The notes below the pieces were generated by a model that did not search any database, had not been told where the DNA came from, and was given only the letters and a program-made list of their open reading frames with translations. Below are positions 7,611 to 17,754 of a stretch of 20,935 nucleotides of DNA, piece by piece. The DNA is taken from the NCBI RefSeq assembly GCF_000485595.1, contig NW_014577110.1:649575-670509 (forward strand). Reading direction: 5' to 3'. Every line of letters begins with the position of its first letter. The first letter of the stretch is position 1. The position numbers were made by a program, and so were the translations under genes. Source of the DNA: Priapulus caudatus (taxonomy: Eukaryota; Priapulida; Priapulimorpha; Priapulimorphida; Priapulidae).

Positions 7611-8635
7611 CAGCTATTGCCCTCCGCACCATCAAGCCGACTTAGCCACTATCGATCGTGCTTAGCTCGCGTCTCTTTCTGTCCTTTTCGTTCTGTCCGC
7701 ATTGTTTCTGGGTGAGCAATTCTCGCATCTCATCCATCAGGCCGCACGTAATCCCTTTGCTTCCGCGAAACCCCTTAAAAATTAATAGATCGCCTGAACG
7801 TGACGAATCGGCCATCTCTAAATCGTTCGGTATTTTTCAGACGCATAGACGCTCCGACATTCAAAATCCCAGTTCCGTCGGCGAAACGAGATTTCGATAT
7901 TGTTTACCCGGGGTGAATGTCACATGGAACAAGAAGATTCCGATGAGCTATAGCTCGCCTTTCGCGAATACGTAGAACATGGTGGGGAAGATTAGGTGAT
8001 CGTCTGCCTGACAATAACCGCAGGTTTAGCGATCGAACTTTCTGTTGCAATATAGCTGCATATTTTTAAAGCGCAACGTGTGTACTGACGTATACTACGT
8101 ATATATGTATCAATAACAACCACAACGGCCATACGCAGCAATGAGTCTGAGAGAGGGAGTATCATTAGCAAAGCGTTTGAGTTAATCACTAGAGTTGTTT
8201 AAAATATTTATTGCATATGTAATGCGAGTATATAACCGTGTAAGGCCCTGTTAATGTACCGCTGTTACGCTACAGCCCCTGAGAGGCAGCTAGTAATGTT
8301 CTATAATAACCACCGAGACTACCTGCGCCAGACATAGTAATGCGATTTTCTCTGCATAACCGCATTTCCACCACGCACGCCACTTCTAATAATTGCATAC
8401 GTGGCGGTTTAAACTCCCTCTATTGCATAGCTCCCCTCCCCTTCCCCCAAACTCATGAACCTCGTTCGATCTTTCATAGTATCATGCATGCGCTACAATA
8501 GTGCGAAGCCACCGAAAGCCGTTATTATGTCACGAAAAAGCCACGTAACAGGAGAACAGCATAGAATCGGTGTAATAAAGCATTGATGAGGTAGCGTGCA
8601 TCACTTCGACGAGTGCGAGAAATTGCGGGAGGGAC
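7611..8635. other. No supported gene; possible splice signals only
   Basis: A 105-codon frame at 7658-7975 begins with GTG rather than ATG and has no recognisable domain. After the candidate acceptor at 7840, other frames are interrupted by TAG or TGA. The rest of the stretch is unique sequence without repeats. Confidence 0.4.
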
Positions 8636-8810
8636 TATATATTCCTCGCGCGCCCGCGGGGGCGAGACAGAAACCACTTGACGAAAACTTCGCTGTACGT
8701 GCGCGCTTGTAAAGCATTAGCTATAGCAATCGGGTCAAGCATCCCCGCGAAATCTCAGTACGCAGCGTGCGTGTGCTGTGAACGCCACGTATACAGAGCG
8801 CGCGCTATAC

Positions 8811-8820
8811 TATATAAAAA
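8811..8820 (+). promoter_or_regulatory. TATA box candidate (TATATAAAAA)
   Basis: A strong TATA-like element, with a weaker TATATATT at 8636-8643 about 175 bases upstream. Transcription from it would start near 8841, only a few bases before the ATG at 8847. The surrounding sequence is CpG-rich. No downstream gene is proven. Confidence 0.28.
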
Positions 8821-8846
8821 CCCTCCGATCGACTACATCTCACCTA

Positions 8847-9156
8847 ATGACGCAATATAGTCGCTTCGTTCAATGTGGAGAGAACACGACATTCTACTCG
8901 TGTGCTACACGGCAAATCAATTTCAGCGCGAGTATGCATGTTCGCGAGCAAGCTCGGTTTGCATTGTGCCGCGTCCAAACGCAGATGTTGCAAAGAGCCT
9001 ACGAGCTCATGCTGTGTACGGGAATGGGTGTCAATCGGTGGGAAATGGCCCTCGCAATCCACTCTGCTACAGCCGCGCCGGCTTACACGATCAACCGGCA
9101 GGTGGAGCTGTCGCGTTCATCGCGCTTCGGGAATAGAAAGATTATGTGGGCAGCTG
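8847..9156 (+). other. Open frame ending at a consensus splice donor, doubtful first exon
   Basis: From ATG at 8847 the frame is open to a stop at 9174-9176 (110 codons). At 9154-9162 it meets CTGGTAAGT, close to the eukaryotic 5' splice consensus, which would end an exon at 9156 with phase 1. The TATA-like element at 8811-8820 lies upstream. The other two plus frames are also open over about 8873-9186, which weakens the case for this one. I recognise no domain, signal peptide or membrane segment. It may be a short first exon, a non-coding exon or chance. Confidence 0.18.
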
Positions 9157-9162
9157 GTAAGT

Positions 9163-9476
9163 CGTCGAGGGGATGAACCAGGCTAGGGCTTTCTTCTGAT
9201 AGCAAGGCAACGCTAAGGGGAGAGACCCTTCTCATATAATTGCGCTCTCGTATATCTCTTGAACAACATTGCTAAGTAGAATCCCGTAGGAGAGCGTACG
9301 CACTTACTTCTTCGTAGTTCTTATGATATGATAACTCGATCTTGAGTCGCAAGGAGGCTGCTAGCTGCTGCTACTGCTGACTTTTTAAGTGTCGACCGTA
9401 AGGACTGGTGACGACATTGAAAAATCCCGTACACCTTGACAGTACACTGAGTACTTTGTCGTGCATCTGCGGATGT
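9163..9476. other. No supported gene upstream of the large duplication
   Basis: Unique sequence with a short CTGCTGCTACTGCTGAC stretch near 9363-9379. No repeat or coding frame is supported. Confidence 0.45.
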
Positions 9477-9484
9477 GTGAGAAT

Positions 9485-9515
9485 CTGATGACGTATTTGA
9501 TGACGTACGTGACGT
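9485..9515 (+). promoter_or_regulatory. Cluster of three TGACGT half-CRE motifs
   Basis: TGACGT occurs at 9488, 9500 and again as GTGACGTG at about 9509, spaced 9-12 bases apart, roughly one helical turn. Such half-sites are recognised by CREB/ATF-type bZIP factors. The cluster lies exactly at the left edge of the duplicated segment and is partly retained in copy 2 (GATGACTTACGTGACGTG at about 13929). Confidence 0.3.
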
Positions 9516-9516
9516 G

Positions 9517-10690
9517 ATATAATGCGTTCTGCATCCACTCGTGCAGCTTACATATAGACTGACTGGGTTCAGGTGCATTAAATAACACATATGTGCGTGG
9601 CTATTGCAAGGCCCTGGGGTCCCATAGGGTACCTAAGATCATGAATTCTTTAGGAACCACTAACTTTGTAATATACTACCGTTCCTAAACCTTGGCACAA
9701 TTACTTAAATGGAAGGATAAGAACTCAAAATAAGCATCATCATTAGAGCTACCAACTCAGGTCTAACCAAACGTGGCATATTTGGTGGAGTTAAGATCTA
9801 GTCCTAAAAGAAGTCGAAAGCTAAAGCTATGAGTACTGTCTTATGATACAATTTAGGAATTGTGAAGTTCACACCCTAAGTATTTCTCTGTCAGTATTAG
9901 AAATATCGATGAAAAAAATTAAAGCAAAGTTCACTTTAAAAGTATCCAGGTAACTCGCTGCATGCAGGAGCAGCAATGAAAATTAATCTCCAGTATTGAT
10001 CCCTGTCCATTAGTGAGGACGAAATGGAGTTTATAGCTTAGGAAGCTTAACAACGCTTCCGTCATAATCTAGACAGAAACACTCGCGGAAATACTACATA
10101 AATAAGCTTCACCACCTTTTAGTATTCGTTCGTGTGTTTTTAGGTTTTCCCTATAAAACGAACACGGCTCCTTTTTATGTTTTGCGCATTTTCTCATAAC
10201 TGCTTAGTACAGAGGGCAACGTAATCGGCATGTGATTATCCTCGGTAGGTTTTATCGGAGAGTTTCTTCCGTTCTATTCGGAGTTCAGTCTCCCCTTGTT
10301 CGAATTTGTTTCGCGTTCGTGATCAGCCGCTGATGTAACCACTGTAACCTTGTTGTTCGGTCAAAGTATGGGAACGGGAGCGGGCGTTAGGTAAAGAGTA
10401 ACAATTGCGTAAGGCTTGAAGCAAACACCAACTAGTGACGTAACGTACCATAAGCGGTTACATTTGCAGCCATAGTGATTCAAAGCGTAGCGTACAATAA
10501 GCGGATCGCGGATGCTAACACGTAGGCAGAGGTCGACCGAGGGAGGGGAGAGAAAAATCCCGCATTTTATCCGGGCTCGATCGCACGATACACGTCAACG
10601 TCACCTCATTATCAATAATCATAATCAGTGTCTGATCATCGACACAGTCACCCTTTACAACGACGACCAGACGAGACAAGCGGTGAGCTG
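9517..10690 (+). other. Copy 1 left part: no gene recognised
   Basis: A moderately A/T-rich stretch with stops in every frame. The ATAAGCGG motif appears at about 10451 and 10497, the two sites being 46 bases apart. I found no coding region, terminal repeat or RNA gene. Confidence 0.5.
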
Positions 10691-11120
10691 TTCGCTCGGT
10701 GAGCCCCCCGTGGCTGCTTCTGTGCTAGACGTGCCCGTATACGATACACGTACACCCGCGCTCGCGGGTCCGCGTGCGAGCGCCCGCAGCGAGCGCGCGG
10801 CCAACCGCTAACGACATCGACGCCCTCTAGCGCAATAAGCGAATTCGATACGCGCGCGCTGTGTTTACAGGCACCGGTTGTGCGTGGCACGCGGCTCTAA
10901 TAAGCAAATGTTGTTTCAACGGCGAATAATTAGTGCAGCGGCAACATAGCGCCGCACGCGAGCCCCTCCCGCGCGCGCAAGCACTCCCTCCTCCGTCACG
11001 AGGCGAGTGCCTGAGACGTGTATCGACGTAGCACAGCTGCCGCGCCACGGCGGAGCTTCGATTTTACGGCGCGTCGGACGAGGTTGCTGTGTACGGCGGC
11101 CCCTCTAGGCCAAACATCAA
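10691..11120. other. CpG-dense stretch in copy 1
   Basis: CG dinucleotides are very frequent, for example CCCGCGCTCGCGGG and GAGCGCCCGCAGCGAGCGCG. The stretch resembles an unmethylated CpG island or simply a G+C-rich repeat interior. Short frames on both strands are arginine/alanine-rich by composition and are not called. The equivalent in copy 2 is about 15120-15600. Confidence 0.6.
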
Positions 11121-11717
11121 CAAGTCTCGCAACTAATTATGGTCCCGCGGTGTTGGACGCGGTAATTTCGTTGTTACGGAGCGGCTCGTAGTGTATTGCC
11201 GAGTGATTGGCAGATCTACATAGACTCGCCGCGGGGTGTGAGAGAATTGATCGCAGTAGGCCCTATATACGCGTGCTGTGTCTAGCAGTGCGATAACCAG
11301 ACAGGGCGGCAAAAGCAATACATAGTACACATACAAGCATACAAGAAGTACAGATAGGAATACGTCATATTTCATGCCGCTTTAACGGGGATACCAGACT
11401 GAACCGTCGCCTAAATAAACAGTAATGAAACAAATGGTTATTGTTCGACAAATTCCTGTATACGAATATGGATCGTGTCGCGCGTGAAGACAAACGGCCG
11501 TGTGCTGGCTTTGCGGCGGTAGTTGGGGAAATCGAGATTGTGAACTCGACCTGTGAATGCACTTTCGCGGCACAATTTGCAAGTCCGAGCACGGCACTTG
11601 CGCTTGTCGACAACGCCACACGTCGCTTTCAGGGGTTATCGACTGCTTTTGAGTTTTATCAAGCAACTCCCTACTGGTTGTGTGGAATTCTGAGGAGTGC
11701 AAAAACATCCATTGCGT

Positions 11718-11743
11718 AGTACTAGCAGTAGTAGTCGCAGCCG

Positions 11744-11775
<32 letters not shown>

Positions 11776-11813
11776 GCAGCAGCAGCAGCAGCAGTAGCCG
11801 TAGCAGTAGCAGT

Positions 11814-11890
<77 letters not shown>

Positions 11891-11898
11891 CAGCAGCA
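11718..11898 (+). repeat. CAG/CAA/TAG trinucleotide microsatellite, copy 1
   Basis: CAG triplets mixed with CAA and TAG run from about 11718, and 24 uninterrupted CAG units occupy 11816-11887. The glutamine frame carries TAG stops. The alanine and serine frames give long homopolymers only because of the repeat, so I do not call a protein. ATGGTAAGA follows at 11908-11916, a weak splice-donor-like sequence seen in both copies. Confidence 0.96.
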
Positions 11899-11900
11899 AT

Positions 11901-12296
11901 ATGAATAGTATGGTAAGAGTGGTTAAGGTTTTGCTATTAGTGTGGGCAGTCGGCAGTACGCTTCACTACCATGTCTTATTAGAAAGGCTCAAGCAAACCT
12001 AACTTACGATATTTTGACATTGTTAACTATCATCCACTCGAGTTACTCGCCCACGACCGTAAACCCCATTAACATCCCCTCAGTGGTCAAACACAACGCG
12101 CGTCTCAAGAAGGACCGAGACAATTACACCACACAATGGCTGCGCTCCTTCCAGATATAGACTAACGCGACATGTGATGCCGCCTTTAATTAAACGCCTT
12201 TCAGCCCTCGCGAAAGATAGATTAAATGCATCCGTTCAACACACGCTTATCCTGCCATAATCCTCTTATTTTTAGTATAGCAAACTAAGTGGTGTC

Positions 12297-12298
<2 letters not shown>
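11901..12298. other. Copy 1 segment between CAG and TC tracts: no gene
   Basis: Short unique segment well conserved in copy 2 (16423-16850). A small frame continuing from the CAG tract ends after about 34 codons. There is no recognisable product. Confidence 0.5.
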
Positions 12299-12347
<49 letters not shown>

Positions 12348-12420
12348 CCTCCCCTCTCTCTCTTTCTCCCCCTCTCTCCCCCCCTCTCTCTCACCCTTCT
12401 CTCTCTCTCATGCTCTCTCT
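12299..12420 (+). repeat. (TC)n microsatellite, copy 1
   Basis: A pure CT run of about 43 bases, followed by C-rich interruptions and further CT runs, ending at CATGCTCTCTCT. Between the shared anchors GTGTCAC and CATGCT it spans about 116 bases, against about 176 in copy 2. Confidence 0.95.
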
Positions 12421-13862
12421 AACCTGCAACCTATTTTCTTTGTCAGCACAATTTGTCGGCGAATCCGCCGTTTGGCCGTTAGAGTTACTATCCTCTACTG
12501 CTCGCAGCACGCACTGATTGACGGCAAACTGTGGCGATGCACCATGCAAAAACCATAACAGATGTGACGATAAAATTAAATAATTGCTACGCGCCGTCTT
12601 AGCATTAGCTTTGCAAAAAAAAGAATTAAAGAGCAGAACTGAAGACCGACTCGAGCATCTTAAAAACCTTTAACGGCGGAACGACACGTTAGAACTTTTT
12701 CTATACGCGGAACGACACGTGCGTCTTCTCATGACGCATGAGGCCAATGCATGGTGAAGGTGACTCAACTTTTGAATATTATTCAAAGAAGAGTGCATGT
12801 CAGCTCGTGGCACATTTGCGTTATATATAACCGTGGGCTACGCATAAAACTATCCGGATCCAGATATATATGGTCCAAATATATCATCGCGACGTGTAGA
12901 TAAATATGCTCATCACACAGACGACTTAAACACTATCTCTTTCCGCAGGGGCGGCAGAAATTACGCCGCCTTCATTGATGGCGTATTTACGGAAGCCAGC
13001 GCTCGCGATCATTGAACGCGAGGATGCGGCAGCATCCGGTCGTACAGCGCCCAGGTGAGAACTCGTGGTCAGTGACACATCGCATAATGACTGCGTGGCT
13101 ATAAAATGACTGCGAGCACCGTTTTGCCGTAATAGGTGTTGGCGACGTTCTGACGACTGCGGAAAATAAGTCCAGAATAGCCTGCAATTCTGTATAACCA
13201 GAGTATATTAGTCAAAATAGGAACGACTGGTTTACTATATACCGCAAAGAAGGAATCGGGAAAAAAATTGGCGCCCGATTTGACATTGGATAATTCTAGA
13301 TCTTGACGTCACAGAGCTGTGGAGTTTAGGCGTGTTTTTTCGTCGATCGTTTCGATTTTTGCAATTGATGTTGCTCTGCCTGGAATCAACACCGTCTCCG
13401 TGGGTGTCTAGTTTTGAGATCGTTGAGTACGTCAGCAGTAGTGCTAGCTGGGTGCGAGGATCGCCGGGTTTGGTAGTTTTTGTCTGTGTTTTTGTCCGCA
13501 TAATAAATATATATACACTCGTGCACATTTGATGCGTGCCCTGCCATCTCTCGGGATCAAACGGTAGCTATCGCGAGGTTAACGGAAGTGCTGTGATTAG
13601 TGACACTGGCACATTGCCGCCTGGTCTTGTCTTTGTCTTTCATTTCCACTTGTAATCCCTAACTTCTGCTACAAAGACGCCCCCATCCAGCCATGCAGCT
13701 GTTCCAACCGCCACTCCCGGGATGCCATTACCGCCCTACCGAGGCTGGGGTGGGTGGCCCAGCTATCCCACCGTTAGCACACTGGTCCCAGATCGATATA
13801 GCTGGCCACATTCCTCGTCGTTGGCCGAAAACGTGGAAGTCAACCGCCTTACCTACACCATC
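12421..13862 (+). other. Copy 1 right part: no intact gene
   Basis: This region contains a two-copy direct repeat of GCGGAACGACACGT (12676-12689 and 12707-12720, period 31) and a full TGACGTCA at 13304-13311. The part at about 12907-13090 is homologous to a 71-codon frame in copy 2, but is shifted by several single-base indels here. No product is recognised. Confidence 0.5.
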
Positions 13863-13916
13863 TCACCACCTCACCACCTCACCACCTCACCACCTCACCA
13901 CCTCACCACCTCACCA
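13863..13916 (+). repeat. CACCACCT octamer satellite, short tract ending copy 1
   Basis: Almost seven perfect tandem copies of the octamer CACCACCT, abruptly followed by ATTCTTGAGAAGAGG and then the start of copy 2. The same octamer ends copy 2, where it extends for about 2 kb. Confidence 0.97.
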
Positions 13917-16257
13917 TTCTTGAGAAGAGGATGACTTACGTGACGTGTATATGCGTATCTGATCCACTTCGTGCAGTTACTATAGACTGACTGGGTTCAG
14001 GTGATTAAAAACACATATTCGTGCGTGGCTATGCAAGCCCGGGGTCCCATAGTAACCTAAGATCATTGAATTCTTGTAGGAACCACTAAATTTGTAAATA
14101 TATACGTGGCCTAAACCTTGACACAAATATACTTAAATGGGACGGATAAGAACTCAAATTAAGATCATCATTAGGAGTACCCAACTCAGTCTTAACCAAC
14201 GTGGATATTTGTGGAGGTTAAGATCTACGTCCTAAAAGAAGTGAAAGCTAAAGCTATATGGTACTGTCTTTATGGATACATTTTAGGATTGTTGAAGTTT
14301 CACTACCGCTAAGTAGTCTCTGTCAGTATTAGATAGTCGATGAAAAAATTAGCAAAGTTCACTTTTAAACGTATTCCAGGTAACTCGCTGCATGAGGAGA
14401 CAGCACATGAAAGATTAGTTCCAGTTATTGATCCCTGCCATAGTGGACGAATGGAGTTTATAGTTTAGAAGTTAACAACGCTCCGTCATAATCTAGACAG
14501 AAAAACACTGGGAAATACTACAAATAAGCTTCACCACTTTTAGTATTCGTTGTGTGCTTTTTTAGGTTTTCCGATAAAACGAACACGGCTGCCTTTTTTA
14601 TGTTTGCGATTTTTCCATACACTGTGCTTAATCACAGAGAGGCAACGTTATCGGCCAGTGATTATCCTCGGTTAGGTTTTATCGGGAAGAGTCTGGTCTT
14701 TCGATTCTATTCGGGAGTTCAGTCTCCCCTTGCTTCGAATTTGCTTTTTTCGCGGTATCGTGATCAGCGTGATGTACACTGTAACCTTGTTGTTCGCGTC
14801 AAGTATGGGAACGGGGCGGGCGTTAATTTTGCGGTAAGCTGTGAGCAAGACCAACTAGATTGACCGACGTTAACGTACCATAAGCGGTTAGCATTTGCAG
14901 GCATAGTGCATTCAAGGTATAGCGACAATAAGCGGATCGCGGTATGCTAACACGTAGGCAAGGCTTTCGTTCCGACCGAGGGGGGAGAGATAAAATCCCG
15001 CATTTTATCCTGGCTCGATCGCACGATACACCGTCAACGTCACCTCATTATCAATAATCATCAATCAGTGCTCTGATCATCGACACAGTCACCTTTACAA
15101 CGACGACCAGACCCGAGGACAAAGCGGTGGAGCTGTTCGGTCGGTGGCCCCCGTGGGCTGATTCTGTGCTAGAGCGTGCCACGTATACGATACACGTACA
15201 ACGCGCTCGCGGGTTCGCGTTGCCGACCAGTGACTGGCGCCTGCAGCGGAGCGCGCGGCAACCGCCTAACGACATCGGCGCCCTCTAGCGCAATAAGCGA
15301 ATTCCGATAACGCGCGCGCTGTGTTTAACGGCCGGTTGTGTCGTGGACCGCGGCTTCTAATAAGCAAATGTCTGTTTCAACCGGCGATAATTGTGCGCCG
15401 GCAACATAGCGCACGCACGCGCGCCCCTTCCGCTCGCGCGCAATCACTCCCTCCTCCGATTCACGAGGCGAGTGCATTGAGACGTGTATCGAGGCGTAGC
15501 ACAGCTGCGCGGCACGGCGGAGCTTCATTTTACGCGCGCGTTCGGACGACGGTTGCTGGTGTACGGCGGCCCCTCTAGGGCCAAACATGCACAAGTTCGA
15601 ACTAACTTATGGTCCGGCGGTGTTGACCGCCGGGTAATTTCGTTGTTCGAGCGGCTTCGTAGGTGTATTGCCGTAGTGATTTTGGGCAGATCTACTAGAC
15701 TCGCCGCGGGGTGTGAGCGAGAATTTCTGATCGCAGTAGGCCTATCATACGCGGCTGATGTGCTAGCAGATGGGGCGATAACCAGACAGGGCGGCAAACG
15801 CATACATTACACATACAACGCAATACAATGAAGTACGAGGATAGGAATACGTCATATTTCATTGCCGCATTACGGCGGGATACCAGACTGACCGGTCGCC
15901 TGAAGATAAACAGTAATGAAAACAAATGGTTTATTGTTTCGACCAAATTCCTGTACTACGATATGTCGTTTGTCGCGAGTTGAAGACAAACGGCCGTGTG
16001 CTGGGCTTTGCGGCGGTAGTTGGGGGAAATCGGGAGATTGTGAACTCGGACTGGTGAATTGCCACTTTTCGCGGCACATTTGCAAGTCGAGCCGGCAATT
16101 GGCTGCGGGGCCCTGTTCGCACGCACACGTCGCCTTTCAGGGGTTATCGGATTTGCTTTTTGAGTTTTATCAAGCAAACTCCCACTGGTTGTTTTTTTTT
16201 TGGGGTTGGAATTGCTTGAGGACCGTGCCAAAACATCATTGCGTAGTACGCAGTATA

Positions 16258-16420
16258 GTAGTCGCAGCAGCAGGCAGACAGCAAGGCAAACAACAACAGC
16301 GCGACGCAGCAAGCTTAGCGCCAGCAGTTAGCCGTAGCAGTAGCCAGTTAGCAGCAGCCAAGCAGCAGCGGCAGCAGCAGCAGGCTAGCAGCGCAGCCAG
16401 CAGCAGCAGTCAGCAGAGCA
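16258..16420 (+). repeat. CAG microsatellite, copy 2 (interrupted)
   Basis: CAG triplets interrupted by single extra bases (CAGGCAGACAGCAAGGC, CAGCCAAGCAGCAGCGG). Between the shared anchors CATTGCG and ATGAATAG the distance is 186 bases here and 191 in copy 1. The tract length is therefore kept while its purity is lost, which fits read noise better than slippage. The 189-codon frame over this part (15916-16485) is an artefact of the repeat and indels. Confidence 0.9.
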
Positions 16421-16850
16421 CTATGAATAGTATGGTAAGATGGTTTTACACGGTTTCTGTATTGCTGTGGGCAGTCTGGCAGTAACGCCTTCAACTACCA
16501 TGATCTTATGTTTAGAAGGGATCAAGCAGACCCCAACTATAGCGATATTTTGACATTGTTACTATCTCATCCACTCGAGTTACTCGCCCACGACCGTAAA
16601 CCCATTAACTACCCCTCACGTCGGGCACACAAACGCGGTCTACAAGCAAGGACGAGGACAATTACAGCACACATGGCTGCGCTCTTCCAGATATATGACT
16701 AAGCGCGACATGGATTGCCGCTTTAATTAAACGCCTTTCCAGACCCGTCTCGCGACAAAGATAGATTTAATTGCATCCGTTCAACACACGCTTACTCCTG
16801 CCATTAATCCGTTTTTATTTTCAAGTATTTAGCCCAAAACTAAGTGTGTC

Positions 16851-17035
16851 ACTCTCTCCTCTCTTCTCTCTCTCTCTCCTCTCTCTCTCTCTCCTCTCTC
16901 TCTCTCTTCCTCTCTGCTCTCTCTCTTCTCCTCTCTCTTTCTTCTCTCTCTCTCTCCTTTCTCTCTCTATCCCTCTCCCCTCGTCTCTCTTTTCTCCCCC
17001 TCTCTCCCCCCCTCTCTCTCTCATGCTCTCTCTAA
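16851..17035 (+). repeat. (TC)n microsatellite, copy 2
   Basis: CT runs broken by CC and TT doublets. It is about 60 bases longer than in copy 1 between the same anchors. The difference could be a real allelic length change or an assembly collapse in copy 1. Confidence 0.93.
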
Positions 17036-17538
17036 CTGCAACTATATTTCTTTGTCAGCACAAATTTGTCGGCGAATCGCGTTTGGCCGTTAGAAGTTAA
17101 CTATCTTCTAATGCTCGCAGCACGCACTGCACCCAATTGACGGGAAAACTGTGGGGCGATGCACCATGACAAAAACCATAACAGATGTAACGATTGAAAT
17201 TAAATATTGCTAGCGCGCCGTCTTAGCATTAGCCCTTTGCAAAAACGAATTAAAGAGCAGAACTGAATGAACGACTCGAGCATCTTAAAAAACCTTTTAA
17301 CGAGCGGAACGAGCACACGTTAGAATTTTTCTATACGCGGAACGACAGCGTGCGGTCTTTCATTGACGCATGAAGGCCAATGCATTGGTGAGCGTGACTC
17401 AACTTTTGACTATTATTCAAGAAGAAGTGCATGTCAGCTCGTGGACATGTTGCTTTTTATACGTGGGGACTCTGCATAAAATAATCCGGATCCAGATATA
17501 TTGGTCCAAATATATGCATCGCGACGTGTAGGATAAAT

Positions 17539-17754
17539 ATGCTCATCACCCAGGACGACTTTAACACTATCCTCTTTCCGCAAGGGGCGGAGAGGAAATT
17601 ACGCACCGCCTTCATTGATGGCGACGTATTTACGGCGAGGCCAGCGCTCGCGATCATTGACGCGGGGATCGGCAGCATCCCGGTCGTACAGCGCCCGTGG
17701 AGAACCGTGGTCAGTGACACATTGACGCGCATTAATAGCTGTCCCGTTGGCTGA
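17539..17754 (+). other. 71-codon open frame in copy 2, doubtful
   Basis: An ATG-initiated frame with balanced composition, including FNTILFPQGAERKLRTAFID and SIPVVQRPWRTVVSDTL. It looks more protein-like than its neighbours, but no family is recognised. The homologous part of copy 1 (about 12907-13090) is out of frame owing to several indels. Because one or both copies carry sequencing noise, the true frame cannot be decided from this window. A short exon, a gene relic and chance are all possible. Confidence 0.13.

Larger units (their letters stand above)
9477..13862 (+). repeat. Large direct duplication, copy 1 (about 4.4 kb)
   Basis: This segment aligns collinearly with 13918-18570. Landmarks in order are GACTGACTGGGTTCAGGTG, AACTCGCTGCATG, CGAACACGGCTCC, ATAAGCGGATCGCGG, a CpG-dense stretch, a CAG microsatellite, CCACTCGAGTTACTCGCCCA, a TC microsatellite, GATGCGTGCCCTGCC and a CACCACCT satellite. 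No coding gene is recognised inside. The microsatellites here are pure, and a perfect 7-bp stem (ACCCGCG, CT, CGCGGGT at 10754-10769) is intact, so copy 1 looks like cleaner sequence than copy 2. Confidence 0.93.

Noticed and set aside
11133-11375. Minus-strand frame starting MKYDVFLS, reminiscent of a TIR-domain start
   Set aside because: The resemblance is eight residues only. No further TIR-domain motifs follow and the frame is not kept in copy 2.
11636-11904. Poly-alanine, poly-serine and minus-strand poly-leucine frames over the CAG tract
   Set aside because: They are products of the trinucleotide microsatellite. The glutamine frame has TAG stops and no flanking protein domain is recognisable.
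15916-16485. 189-codon frame in copy 2
   Set aside because: It crosses the noisy CAG tract. The homologous frame in copy 1 is not maintained, so indels probably joined unrelated frames.
16771-17100. Serine/leucine-rich frame and the arginine/glutamate-rich antisense frame
   Set aside because: Both translate the TC microsatellite.
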